Below, in pieces: positions 37,300-45,432 of a stretch of DNA of 64,000 bases. Numbering within the stretch: position 1 is the first letter of the stretch; each line of letters begins with the position of its first letter. Source of the DNA: Methanomicrobiaceae archaeon (GTDB taxonomy: Archaea; Halobacteriota; Methanomicrobia; Methanomicrobiales; Methanomicrobiaceae); NCBI GenBank assembly GCA_029762625.1, contig JARVGI010000002.1:126772-190771 (forward strand), in the 5' to 3' direction. The position numbers and the translations under genes are program-made. The notes under the pieces are model-generated. The model searched no databases. It worked only from the letters and a program-made list of their open reading frames with translations, and had not been told where the DNA came from.

Positions 37300-38343
37300 C
37301 TATTCTGCAGGCGATGTTGCCGGGCCCATCAGCGCCGCGATCCAGCGGGTCTCCTCGAAGCCTGCCAGCAGGTACTTCACCATCAGGGTGAGGGGGACGC
37401 CGAGAAACAGGCCCGGCACCCCGAGCACCCATGTCCAGAGGAGGATCGAGACGATTACGGTAGGGGGTGAGAGATCGAGCCGCGTGCTGGCCATCTGCGG
37501 AAATATGATAGTGTCCGCAACGAAGTTGACGGCGGCGATGCCGGCGAGGACGATCAACGCCCCGGGAAGCCCGATCTGGAGCCAGGCGATCCCCGCCGGA
37601 GGGATGGATGCGAGGGGGAGCCCGAAATAGGGTATGAAACTCATCACGAAGACCACGACTCCCCAGAGCAGTGCCGACTGGATCCCCATCGCCCACAGCA
37701 GAAGCGCCGTTGCCACCCCCACAATGAAATTGACCTTGATCCTGATGGCCACGTATTCGATCAGCGTGGCACTGAAACTGACGAACTGGCTTATTACGTC
37801 GTGCGCGCTTTTCGGTGTTTTTTCAAGGATGTTTCCCCACTTCGAAACCTCGAGGAGCATGAACACGGCGAGAATCATGACCAGGAGTACGTCGAGAAGG
37901 AACTGGATGAGCCCTGAGACGATCGATGCGATGGTAGGAATGAGGGATGTGGTAGCGCTGATGATATCGAATTCCTCCATATCCGGGACGACAAGGCCAA
38001 GCGGTTCAATCAGTGCCCCAATCCGGTTGATCTGCTCTGCAAGCAGATTCCGGTATGCGGATATTGCTTCCTCCAGTTCAGGGACGGAGAGGTTGAGGGT
38101 GGCGATGAACAGGACGGCGATGAGGGCGAGGCCTGCAATGAGAATGAGGACCGCCCCGATCGTGGGGATCCCTCTGCTCTCGAGGTACCGAAGCGCGGGA
38201 AGAGCGAGGACTGAGAGAAAAAAGGAAAAGAGGACGACATTGATAATGGAAGCCCCGAGGTGCATACCGGCGAGCAGCACCACAGTGCACGCTGCCGCGA
38301 CGAGTGCCCGCATTGGTGCGGAGAGTGTCACGTCCGCGGTCAT
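37300..38343 (-). CDS. AI-2E family transporter (PerM-like) 1
   Basis: This roughly 347-residue protein has about eight helices in the order of the AI-2E/PerM family: an N-terminal pair (MRALVAAACTVVLLAGMHL and following), a soluble segment around residues 90-140, VNFIVGVATALLLWAMGI, FVMSFIPYFGLPLASIPPAGIAWLQ (the conserved F-x-P-x-x-G loop) and VLGVPGLFLGVPLTLMVKYLL near the end. The family includes exporters of signal molecules and, in some extremophiles, Na+(Li+)/H+ exchangers. A second member lies at 59793-60866, only distantly similar. The start at 38343 is preferred over 38358. Confidence 0.92.
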   Translation of the reverse strand: MTADVTLSAPMRALVAAACTVVLLAGMHLGASIINVVLFSFFLSVLALPALRYLESRGIPTIGAVLILIAGLALIAVLFIATLNLSVPELEEAISAYRNLLAEQINRIGALIEPLGLVVPDMEEFDIISATTSLIPTIASIVSGLIQFLLDVLLVMILAVFMLLEVSKWGNILEKTPKSAHDVISQFVSFSATLIEYVAIRIKVNFIVGVATALLLWAMGIQSALLWGVVVFVMSFIPYFGLPLASIPPAGIAWLQIGLPGALIVLAGIAAVNFVADTIIFPQMASTRLDLSPPTVIVSILLWTWVLGVPGLFLGVPLTLMVKYLLAGFEETRWIAALMGPATSPAE

Positions 38344-38369
38344 GGTATTCCAGTGCACCGCCCCCGTCC

Positions 38370-38789
38370 TTATCGCGGGGCAGGGGTGGCTTCGTGTTCT
38401 CGGTAGAGTTCTTCGGGGTTTTCACGCAGCCAGTCCCAGGCATCAACGATCTGCTCTTCCTCAAAGTAGCGGACCTCGGTACCCGAGAGAAGCCCGAATA
38501 TCTTTGCCATCCAGGCGTACATCTCCTCCACTGTGGTCTCGCCGACCACCGCGATACGCTCGATGGTTTTGAGTTTTGGCCAGAGTTTGAGGTCTTCCCA
38601 GGCCCCCCCTGCTGTCCAGCCCTCGAAGTTCTCGAATTTGAGCAGGATCCTGACGTCCCCGTACTCGTCGATCGCCTCCTCGAGCGGGGGAATGAAGTAT
38701 TCTGCATAATCGTCGTCGGTCAGTTTCTCCGAGGCCACAAACCCGATGATCTTTCCTGAGGATTCATCCATCCACTGCATCATGTGCAT
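38370..38789 (-). CDS. SpoIIAA/STAS-like domain protein
   Basis: This 139-residue soluble protein (MHMMQWMDESSGKIIGFVAS, then EEAIDEYGDVRILLKFENFEGW and FEEEQIVDAWDWLRE) follows the SpoIIAA-like (PF11964) pattern. These STAS-fold proteins are often expressed under stress, and their targets are unknown. The gene lies 26 bases or more upstream of the AI-2E permease gene and 86 bases downstream of a DUF1269 gene, all on the minus strand, suggesting a three-gene transcript from the divergent promoter at 39.5 kb. Confidence 0.85.
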   Translation of the reverse strand: MHMMQWMDESSGKIIGFVASEKLTDDDYAEYFIPPLEEAIDEYGDVRILLKFENFEGWTAGGAWEDLKLWPKLKTIERIAVVGETTVEEMYAWMAKIFGLLSGTEVRYFEEEQIVDAWDWLRENPEELYREHEATPAPR

Positions 38790-38875
38790 CTCACTCCGGT
38801 TGGATCTTTTTTTTTCTGGTCGCGATACGAAAAGGTGGCGGGACGCCCGCCACCATCACCGGCGGGTTTGCCGGT

Positions 38876-39397
38876 TCATCCCATCGGCGGTATGCCGGGA
38901 ACAGCCTGTGCGGGCGCTTCGCCGAACGCCTCCCGGAGTTTCTGCTCGTTCTCCTCCGTAAGCGAGGTCTGGATGACTGTGCCCTTAAACTCACTCATCT
39001 GGGCGAGCACCTTGTCGGGCGTGGATTCCTTGATGAGCATGAAGACCGCGGAATTGCCGGGCTGAATCGTCTCCGCAACCTGCTTGATGAATTTGTCATC
39101 GATCCCGTAGTCCGAGAAATGGCCTGCAAGTGCCCCGGTGATGGCGCCGATTGCAAGGCCGAAGAGCGGCATGAAAAAGATGAGGCCCAGTAAGAGCCCC
39201 CAGAAGCTACCGCTGAGTGCGCCGACCCCTGCCAGGTTCACCGACTGTTTGATGTCTGGTTTACCGTCCTGGTGGCGGACGACGACAACCAGATCCTCCA
39301 GTTCGATGAGATGTTCTTTCTGCATCTGTTCCAGCCGGTCTTTCACCCGAAAGGCCGTCTGTTCGTCATCGAATGCAACAACCACTAAATCACTCAT
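38876..39397 (-). CDS. DUF1269 family protein
   Basis: This 173-residue protein has a ferredoxin-like N-terminus (DLVVVAFDDEQTAFRVKDRL), then a Gly-rich hydrophobic hairpin (GVGALSGSFWGLLLGLIFFMPLFGLAIGAITGALAGHF, abbreviated) and a second soluble part (IQPGNSAVFMLIKESTPDKVLAQM). This is the DUF1269 (membrane-anchored general stress-type) layout. Its function is unknown. It is the first gene of the minus-strand run and is transcribed away from the small gene at 39560 from an AT-rich divergent region. Confidence 0.9.
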   Translation of the reverse strand: MSDLVVVAFDDEQTAFRVKDRLEQMQKEHLIELEDLVVVVRHQDGKPDIKQSVNLAGVGALSGSFWGLLLGLIFFMPLFGLAIGAITGALAGHFSDYGIDDKFIKQVAETIQPGNSAVFMLIKESTPDKVLAQMSEFKGTVIQTSLTEENEQKLREAFGEAPAQAVPGIPPMG

Positions 39398-39511
39398 TGT
39401 TCCTCCCCACGATGATCTCGACTCACCGTGCGATCGGTGCGAGGTTGAAACTATACGCGGTGCCGGGTTTGCACCCGCCCGGCATCCCTCACGTTGCCGA
39501 ATATCATTGCA

Positions 39512-39527
39512 AATTATTTATAATAAT
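39512..39527. promoter_or_regulatory. Divergent AT-rich promoter region
   Basis: AATTATTTATAATAAT is near-palindromic and reads as a TATA element on both strands: toward the plus-strand gene starting at 39560 and, at longer distance, toward the DUF1269 gene starting at 39397. For the plus-strand gene the ribosome site GGGGGGGTGAAG follows. Confidence 0.45.
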
Positions 39528-39559
39528 TGGTGAATATGAGGGGGGGGTGAAGCTCGCGC

Positions 39560-39826
39560 ATGGCAGGCGATGATGCCATCGGGAATTCGGCGAGCAGGGC
39601 GGAGTGCGGAAAGGATGACCTCGATCGGGTCGGGTACATCCTGCATGTGCAGGAGAGGATTATCATGACCGACGGGTACGGCCCTCCCGCCCTGATCCTG
39701 TTCTGGATAGGGCTTGCCGCGTTCTACGTCCCGAAACTGCGCCGTGCCTGCAGGCCCGGGCTGCGGCGGTTCTCGCATAGCATCGCGCATCGCTCGATCG
39801 TTGCGCTGTACGGCAGAAGGAGGTAG
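39560..39826 (+). CDS. Small single-pass membrane protein, unknown
   Basis: This 88-residue frame has one hydrophobic segment (PPALILFWIGLAAFYVPKL) followed by a basic tail (RRACRPGLRRFSHSIAHRSIVALYGRRR, abbreviated). The ATG at 39560 has GGGGGGGTGA about 10 bases upstream. An internal ATG at 39665 also has a good site (GGAGAGGAT) and would give a 53-residue protein that starts just before the membrane segment; translation could begin at either. No family is recognised. Confidence 0.5.
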   Translation: MAGDDAIGNSASRAECGKDDLDRVGYILHVQERIIMTDGYGPPALILFWIGLAAFYVPKLRRACRPGLRRFSHSIAHRSIVALYGRRR

Positions 39827-39981
39827 ACGCACACGGCAGGCGAGGCGATCCCGCCGGTGCCGCGCCCCGCACCTGCCGGGCGATCCACTGCGGGCAGCGG
39901 TAGATATAATTGCATCAATATTTAATTGTCTGATATACTATTTCCCGGCGATACCCGGATTCTCCGGCAGCCGGGGCAACG

Positions 39982-41247
39982 ATGGGAGAACAGTACATGC
40001 TACCGCACGAATGCAGGCATATGCGAGAGATCGGGACGGTTGCGTGTATATGCATGCTTGTCCTGGCGCTTGTCTGCGCCGGGTGCACCCATCCTCCGGT
40101 TCCCGGGAGACATGGCGGCGCAGCGGGTAACGTGCCCGCGAACCTGACCGCGCACACCTGGGTGCTGGATCTCTATGTGGCGGGAGACAACCAGTTCAAG
40201 CCCGTGCTTAATGATACCCGGATCACCGCCGTGTTCGGCGCAGACGGGTTATTGAGCGGTTCAGGGGGGTGCAATATCTATGCGGCCCAGTACGACGCCG
40301 GCGGCGAGCTGCTCTCCATCGGCCCGGTTGCCTCGGCAAAGACCATCTGCTCCGAGCCTCCGGAGCTGATGAATCAGGAGGCCGCGTACCTCGCCGCGCT
40401 CCACCGAGTTGCCTTCTTTGCGTTCTCAAGCGGGGAACTGCGATTGCTGGACGGGGATCGCAGGACGGTCCTCGTCTTCTCCCGCAGCGGTCTCTCTGCG
40501 CCTACGGAGCTGACCGGCAGGACGTGGCGGCTGACGCATTTTGACAACGGGATGGGAAAGATCCTGCCGGTCGTCGAGAACACGACGGTCACGGCAAACT
40601 TCGACCCCGAGGGATTCCTGCGGGGATCTGCAGGGTGCAACGCCTATGCGACCACCTGCAATGCCGCCGGAGAGGCGCTGGACATCGGGGTCGTCGACGT
40701 CACGCAGACCTTCTGCAGCCGCCCATCCGGCATCATGCAACAGGAGGCAACGTTTCTCTCCATGCTCAAACGCGCCGATACCTACGAGATCGACGGAAAT
40801 AACCTGGTCATCAGGAATAACGCCGGGGATGTGATCCTCGTCTTCGAGAGCGACAGGTCAGAAGCCCTTCTCCCGCTGGGAGGGACGCTGACGGGGAGGG
40901 GGTGGCACCTGCGGCGCCTTGCCGACAACGCCGGAGAGATGGTGCCGGCCATCCCGCAGGCCACCGTGACCGCGGCGTTCACCCGGGACGGCCACCTGAG
41001 CGGGGCGGCGGGGTGTAACTGGTACGGCACCTACTACCGCGTCGAGGGGGAGCGGCTGTTCGTCGAGGAGATTGCCTTTACCGATTTCTACTGCTCCACG
41101 CCCGAAGGTATCCTGGAACAGGAACGGCAGTATTTTTCCCTCCTGAATCGCACTGCGTCCTACGAGATCAGGGGCGGCATGCTGTCCATCTACGATGAGC
41201 AAAAAACCCTCCTCCTGGAATTTTCCAGCGACCCGCTCGGCGCGTGA
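39982..41247 (+). CDS. Lipoprotein with three META domains
   Basis: This 421-residue secreted protein has a signal sequence ending LVCAGC, a lipobox-like site. Three META (HslJ-type) domains follow in tandem, each beginning with a TW/TGRTW/TGRGW strand and containing the GGCN/AGCN loop: LLSGSGGCNIYAAQY, LRGSAGCNAYATTC and LSGAAGCNWYGTYY. Each has a paired Cys later (TICSEP, TFCSRP, FYCSTP) that may form a disulfide. META domains are linked to heat or antibiotic resistance in bacteria. Alternative starts at 39997 (after GGGAGAAC) and 40021 only change the signal length. The three units were probably made by internal duplication. Confidence 0.92.
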   Translation: MGEQYMLPHECRHMREIGTVACICMLVLALVCAGCTHPPVPGRHGGAAGNVPANLTAHTWVLDLYVAGDNQFKPVLNDTRITAVFGADGLLSGSGGCNIYAAQYDAGGELLSIGPVASAKTICSEPPELMNQEAAYLAALHRVAFFAFSSGELRLLDGDRRTVLVFSRSGLSAPTELTGRTWRLTHFDNGMGKILPVVENTTVTANFDPEGFLRGSAGCNAYATTCNAAGEALDIGVVDVTQTFCSRPSGIMQQEATFLSMLKRADTYEIDGNNLVIRNNAGDVILVFESDRSEALLPLGGTLTGRGWHLRRLADNAGEMVPAIPQATVTAAFTRDGHLSGAAGCNWYGTYYRVEGERLFVEEIAFTDFYCSTPEGILEQERQYFSLLNRTASYEIRGGMLSIYDEQKTLLLEFSSDPLGA

Positions 41248-41557
41248 GGAGGGGCGGAGTGATGAGAATCATCCGTTTCAGGAACCTTCTGCAGGTTTGT
41301 CCGTGATCATTGCGGGGGGTTCTCCCGGAGCGCCTGGCGTGTACGTGCCGGGTACCGGAGAGAGATGCAACAGGCCTGCACTGTCTTCACGGCCGGGGGG
41401 TCCATCGACCCTGCGACGTCTCACGGGTTGGCATGCCTGCGGTCGTCATCGGTATATTCGTCATCGGTATATTAATGGTGCCCAACCCCCGACCGTACCG
41501 GTATTCAGGAGCGCTGTGTGATCGGAGATGGAGGGTATTCTGCAGGTGATATGAGCG
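41248..41557. other. Intergenic region, 310 bases
   Basis: No convincing gene is seen. A repeated CGTCATCGGTATATT (about 41445-41472) forms a short tandem repeat overlapping a TATA-like GTATATTAATGG, possibly the promoter of the universal stress protein gene at 41558. Confidence 0.4.
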
Positions 41558-42388
41558 ATGTTTGAGAAGACGCTGGTTCCGGTGGCCTCGGGCGAGAGGC
41601 CCGGGGAACTGAGTAAGATTGGCTTCATCCTGAAGAGCCTCGGATCCGGATCGGTCTGTCTCTTCCATGTGAACGAGGCAGCCTCCTTTTTCCGGGGGTC
41701 CGATCTCTCGTGGCTCGGGCCGCTTGCGCAGGCACTCGAAGATGCGGGCCTGTCCGTGGAGACAAAGACCGGAAACGGGCATATTGCCTCTGCTATCGCG
41801 GAAGCAGCGCTCATGGAGGGTGCCGATGCGGTCTACATGAAGGCAAAGCGCCGCTGGCATCTCGAGACGATGTTTCTCGGGAGCGTCTCGCGGGACCTCC
41901 TCCGCCTCTCCGATGTCCCCGTATTCGTCCACAAACTACGCCCCCGCCTCCCCGACGAGGAGGATCGCCTCGGCCGCGAAGACCTGATCGTGCTCTATGC
42001 GACCGATTTTGATGCGGCGTCGGTCCGCCCGCTCCCCTCTGTCATGGAATTTCAGGGGGCCCGGTGCCATGTCCTCCACGTCAGGGGGAGGATGGCCGAC
42101 CCCGCGACCGAACGGCGGCGGAAAGAGGCTGTCGACCGGGAGCTGCACGCCGTGGAGGAGGATCTCCGCCCGTACTTCGGGTGGGTCACCTCGGAGCAGA
42201 GGATCGGGAATCCCGGCGCGGAGGTGCTTCGCGTCTCGGAGCAGGTCAGCGCCGACATCATCGTCCTCGGGAGAAAAACGCCTGCATTTTTCTCCGTCCC
42301 GATGGGTGACACGGCAGAGCGGGTCGTGAACGAGTCGAAAGCGTCGATATTCCTTGTGCCGCACCCGGGGACCCCCGATGGTTCGTGA
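41558..42388 (+). CDS. Tandem universal stress protein (UspA-type)
   Basis: This 276-residue protein has two Usp domains. The first starts MFEKTLVPVASGERPGE and the second near EDLIVLYATDFDAASVRPL. The second ends with IVLGRKTPAFFSVPMGDTAERVVNESKASIFLVP, related to the G-x2-G-x9-G(S/T) nucleotide-binding pattern but with substitutions, so ATP binding is uncertain. The last 11 bases overlap the start of the BCCT transporter gene, so the two are co-translated. Usp proteins often regulate membrane carriers, and pairing with a glycine betaine carrier suggests control of osmolyte uptake. Confidence 0.9.
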   Translation: MFEKTLVPVASGERPGELSKIGFILKSLGSGSVCLFHVNEAASFFRGSDLSWLGPLAQALEDAGLSVETKTGNGHIASAIAEAALMEGADAVYMKAKRRWHLETMFLGSVSRDLLRLSDVPVFVHKLRPRLPDEEDRLGREDLIVLYATDFDAASVRPLPSVMEFQGARCHVLHVRGRMADPATERRRKEAVDRELHAVEEDLRPYFGWVTSEQRIGNPGAEVLRVSEQVSADIIVLGRKTPAFFSVPMGDTAERVVNESKASIFLVPHPGTPDGS

Positions 42389-43874
42389 TTATCTCAGGAG
42401 AGAGGCGGTCTTTTTCGTCTCGTCGGCAATCATCCTTTTCTTCATCGCCATCGGCGCCGCGAGGCCGGACCTCCTCGACGCCCTCTCTTCCGCCATCCAT
42501 ACCGCAATTCTGGACCATTTCAGCTGGCTGTACCTTATTTCGTCATTTTTCTTCCTGTTGTTCGCGGTAGGCCTCGCCCTCTCGAAGTTCGGGACGATCA
42601 AGCTGGGGCATGATGCCGAGCGACCGCAGTACAGTTTTTTCGGCTGGATTGCGATGCTCTTTGCTGCCGGCATGGGGATCGGGCTCCTCTTCTGGGGAGT
42701 CTCCGAACCGCTCATTCATTACCTCCAGTCGCCCCCCTTCCTCACCCCGGAAACCCCCGCCGCCGCGGAATTCGCCATGACATACGCGTTCTTCCACTGG
42801 GGGATCCACCCGTGGGCGATCTACACGGTCGTCAGCCTGTCGATCGCGTATTTCTCGTTCCGCCGCGGGATGCCAGCGCTGATCAGTTCGTGCCTCTACC
42901 CGGTCCTCGGCGGGAGGATCTACGGCCCGGCAGGAAACCTGGTTGACGTGCTGGCGGTCTTTGCGACTGTGTTCGGGACCGCGACGTCGCTCGGGTTCGG
43001 CGCCCTCCAGATCCACAGCGGGTTTACCCATCTCTACGGCATTTCGTCCGCGATCTCCGTGACGATAGGGCTCATCATCATCGCGACCGCCCTCTTTATG
43101 GCGTCCGCGATCCTCGGGGTCGAAAAAGGCGTCCAGATACTCTCGAAGATCAACATCATCCTGGCATGCGCCCTCCTCCTCTTCCTCCTCGCCCTCGGAC
43201 CGACCCCCTACCTCTTCAACATCTTCTCGTCCACGCTCGGCGGGTACATCAACAATATCATCGACCTGAGCCTCCAGTCCTATCCATTTGCAGGAAACGA
43301 GTGGAGCAGGGAATGGACGGTCTTCTACTGGGCATGGTGGATCTCGTGGTCGCCGTTTGTGGGCCTCTTTATCGCACGGATATCGAGAGGGCGGACGATC
43401 CGGGAGTTCGTCCTGACCGTGCTGACGGTGCCGCCCCTCTTCACCTTCCTCTGGTTTTCGGTCTTCGGCGGGTCTGCCCTGTACCTCGAGCAGATGCCCG
43501 GCGTGGATCTCGCGGCAATCGCAGGGAATGATGTCTCGTTCGTCCTCTTTGTGTTCCTTGAACACTACCCGTTTTCAGCGCTCCTCTCCCTCATCGCGAT
43601 CTTTTTATTGATCGTCTTCTTCATCACCTCGGCGGATTCCGCGACGGTGGTCCTGAGCTCGCTCACGTCGGGGGGGAGCATGATCGTTCCCCTGTACAAG
43701 AAAGTCTTCTGGGCCCTCGCCCTCTCCACCGTCGCCATCATCCTCCTGATCACGGGAGGTCTCTCCGCCCTGCAGGTGATGGCGATCATGGCGGCGTTTC
43801 CCTTCATGATCGTGATGATCCTTCTCTGCTATACGCTCACCATCGGCCTTGCACAGGAGTCGGTACGGCAATAA
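42378..43874 (+). CDS. BCCT family betaine/choline/carnitine-type transporter
   Basis: This 498-residue protein has 12 helices. The substrate-site stretch GMGIGLLFWGVSEPLIHYL and the later WAWWISWSPFVGLFIARISRGRTIREF (abbreviated) are the two strongest BCCT signatures. The Met-Gly stretch GMGIG in helix 3 is the form found in Na+-coupled members such as BetP. It probably imports glycine betaine or a related compatible solute with Na+. The N- and C-terminal tails are short (C-terminus LAQESVRQ), so it lacks the long osmosensory tail of BetP. It is co-translated with the upstream universal stress protein. Confidence 0.94.
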   Translation: MVRDYLRREAVFFVSSAIILFFIAIGAARPDLLDALSSAIHTAILDHFSWLYLISSFFFLLFAVGLALSKFGTIKLGHDAERPQYSFFGWIAMLFAAGMGIGLLFWGVSEPLIHYLQSPPFLTPETPAAAEFAMTYAFFHWGIHPWAIYTVVSLSIAYFSFRRGMPALISSCLYPVLGGRIYGPAGNLVDVLAVFATVFGTATSLGFGALQIHSGFTHLYGISSAISVTIGLIIIATALFMASAILGVEKGVQILSKINIILACALLLFLLALGPTPYLFNIFSSTLGGYINNIIDLSLQSYPFAGNEWSREWTVFYWAWWISWSPFVGLFIARISRGRTIREFVLTVLTVPPLFTFLWFSVFGGSALYLEQMPGVDLAAIAGNDVSFVLFVFLEHYPFSALLSLIAIFLLIVFFITSADSATVVLSSLTSGGSMIVPLYKKVFWALALSTVAIILLITGGLSALQVMAIMAAFPFMIVMILLCYTLTIGLAQESVRQ

Positions 43875-43924
43875 CGAGTGGAGCTCCGGCCCCCGTCACC
43901 GGACCGGCACGGAGGGGGTCTCCT

Positions 43925-44824
43925 TCACCCTCCCGCCTCTCTCCTCCTTTTCTTCTCCATCCGCCCCCATTTTACCGAGATAAGGCCTGACACGAGCGTC
44001 TGCACAATCGCGTACACGATGATGATGATGAATGCCTCGCCGTAGGCGGCAAGGGCCGATGCCCCGACGAGCAGGGAGACGCCAAGGTTTCTGTTCGCCG
44101 AACTTGTCGCAAGGACCTGCCGGTTCCCGCGTTCGGGGCCGCCGAGGCACCAGCCGAGCAGCATCGAGAGGGTGACGATGAGAACGGTGGCAAGGACCGC
44201 CGTGATGCCGACTTTGACGAACATCTCGAAGAACCGGACCTCGCCGGTGATCTGCACGGCGATGAAGATGATCCCGAAGAGGACGATGGAGAGATTGGAG
44301 AGGAGAAACGCCCCGTGGCGGATTCTGTCGGCGAACGCCTCCGTCCAGGTGTTGATTAGAAGGCCCGCCATCATCGGGACCAGGATGAAGATGACAAGGG
44401 TGGTCATCACGTTGCCGAAGTCCACCTGTCCGGTGATGGCGCCGGGCAGGATGAGGAGGAGGGTCGCGGGGGTGGTAAAGATGGCGAGGACGCTCAGAAA
44501 GAACATCAGGTGTATCGCAAGCGAGATATTCCCTTTCGAAAACTCCGCGAGCTTCGGGCCGATCGTCGACCCCGGGGCGCAGGCGACAATCAGAATGCCC
44601 GCTGCCACCGCCGGGTCCATGGGAACCACCCGGACCACGAGGATCGCCGCGAGGGGGATGAGGAGGAGGTTGATCAGGAAAGCGATGCCGACGAGACGGC
44701 GCTGGTGGAGCGATTCCACGATCCGGGATGGCGTCAGTGCAAGGCCCATCGAGAACATCGTGAGCACCAGAAAGAGGTAGATCGATAGCTCGAGCGGCAG
44801 CGTCAGGCCCACATCCGGCAGCAT
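43925..44824 (-). CDS. Bile acid:sodium symporter (BASS) family transporter 2
   Basis: This 299-residue protein with about nine helices has TMFSMGLALTPSRIV at the start, VACAPGSTIGPKLAEF in the middle (the crossover of the first repeat) and TSSANRNLGVSLLVGASAL in the second repeat, the BASS/ACR3-like core pattern. It shares layout but limited sequence with the copy at 32799-33710, so substrates may differ. A TATA-like ATTATTATAGG (44849-44859, minus strand) lies about 26-35 bases before the ATG and no ribosome site is visible, so the mRNA may be leaderless. Confidence 0.9.
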   Translation of the reverse strand: MLPDVGLTLPLELSIYLFLVLTMFSMGLALTPSRIVESLHQRRLVGIAFLINLLLIPLAAILVVRVVPMDPAVAAGILIVACAPGSTIGPKLAEFSKGNISLAIHLMFFLSVLAIFTTPATLLLILPGAITGQVDFGNVMTTLVIFILVPMMAGLLINTWTEAFADRIRHGAFLLSNLSIVLFGIIFIAVQITGEVRFFEMFVKVGITAVLATVLIVTLSMLLGWCLGGPERGNRQVLATSSANRNLGVSLLVGASALAAYGEAFIIIIVYAIVQTLVSGLISVKWGRMEKKRRREAGG

Positions 44825-45432
44825 CTGTACAGATAGTGGCAGGAATTCCTATAATAATGCCGGTTTACGCACTATTTACGAATTGAATCGAGAATACTGG
44901 TTTTCGAATGCTCACGGGAACACGGGGGTTTGCGAATGAAAAAGGATCTCCATGAAGGTTTCGGCATGGAGCGGCACTATGGCGGGCACTCTGCATACGG
45001 CGGCATCACCGCCCTGCCTGCATTGTCAACGGAGGTATGGCGGGGAAAATGCCCGCGTTCCCGGGAGGCCCAGGTGCTCCCGGTTGTGGGAAGCCCCTGA
45101 ACATCGATGCATGGCACACCCCGTGTGCCTGCCATTCCCTGTCATATGCAGAGTGCAAAATTCGGGCCACGAAATTCAAGAAGAAGAATCCAGCGTGAAC
45201 GAACGCCCCCGAAACAGGCGGTCCGGTGATTTTTATGGAGGTCGTCCCTCCTGCTGTACCGCTACATATCTGATCTTTGGCAGAACGGTGACGAGGTACC
45301 AATACGCACTTTCACGGAACCATGGCCCCGGGGCAGTGATACGACGCTATTGGGGCCAGCATGGCAAGGAGAGCCCGCCGCCGACGGTACCGAACAGTAT
45401 AAGTCAGGGCCGGATCACCATAATTCCTTGAG
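44825..45432. other. Intergenic region, 608 bases
   Basis: It holds two divergent promoters: ATTATTATAGG (44849-44859, minus strand) for the BASS gene and CAGTATAAGT (45395-45404, plus strand) about 30 bases before the SLC13 start. One 160-codon frame (44952-45431) has Cys/Arg-rich shadow-like composition and is not accepted as a gene. Confidence 0.5.

Noticed and set aside
44952-45431. 160-codon plus-strand frame before the SLC13 gene
   Set aside because: It has Cys/Arg/Pro-rich shadow-like composition and no motif or ribosome site, and it overlaps the likely SLC13 promoter.
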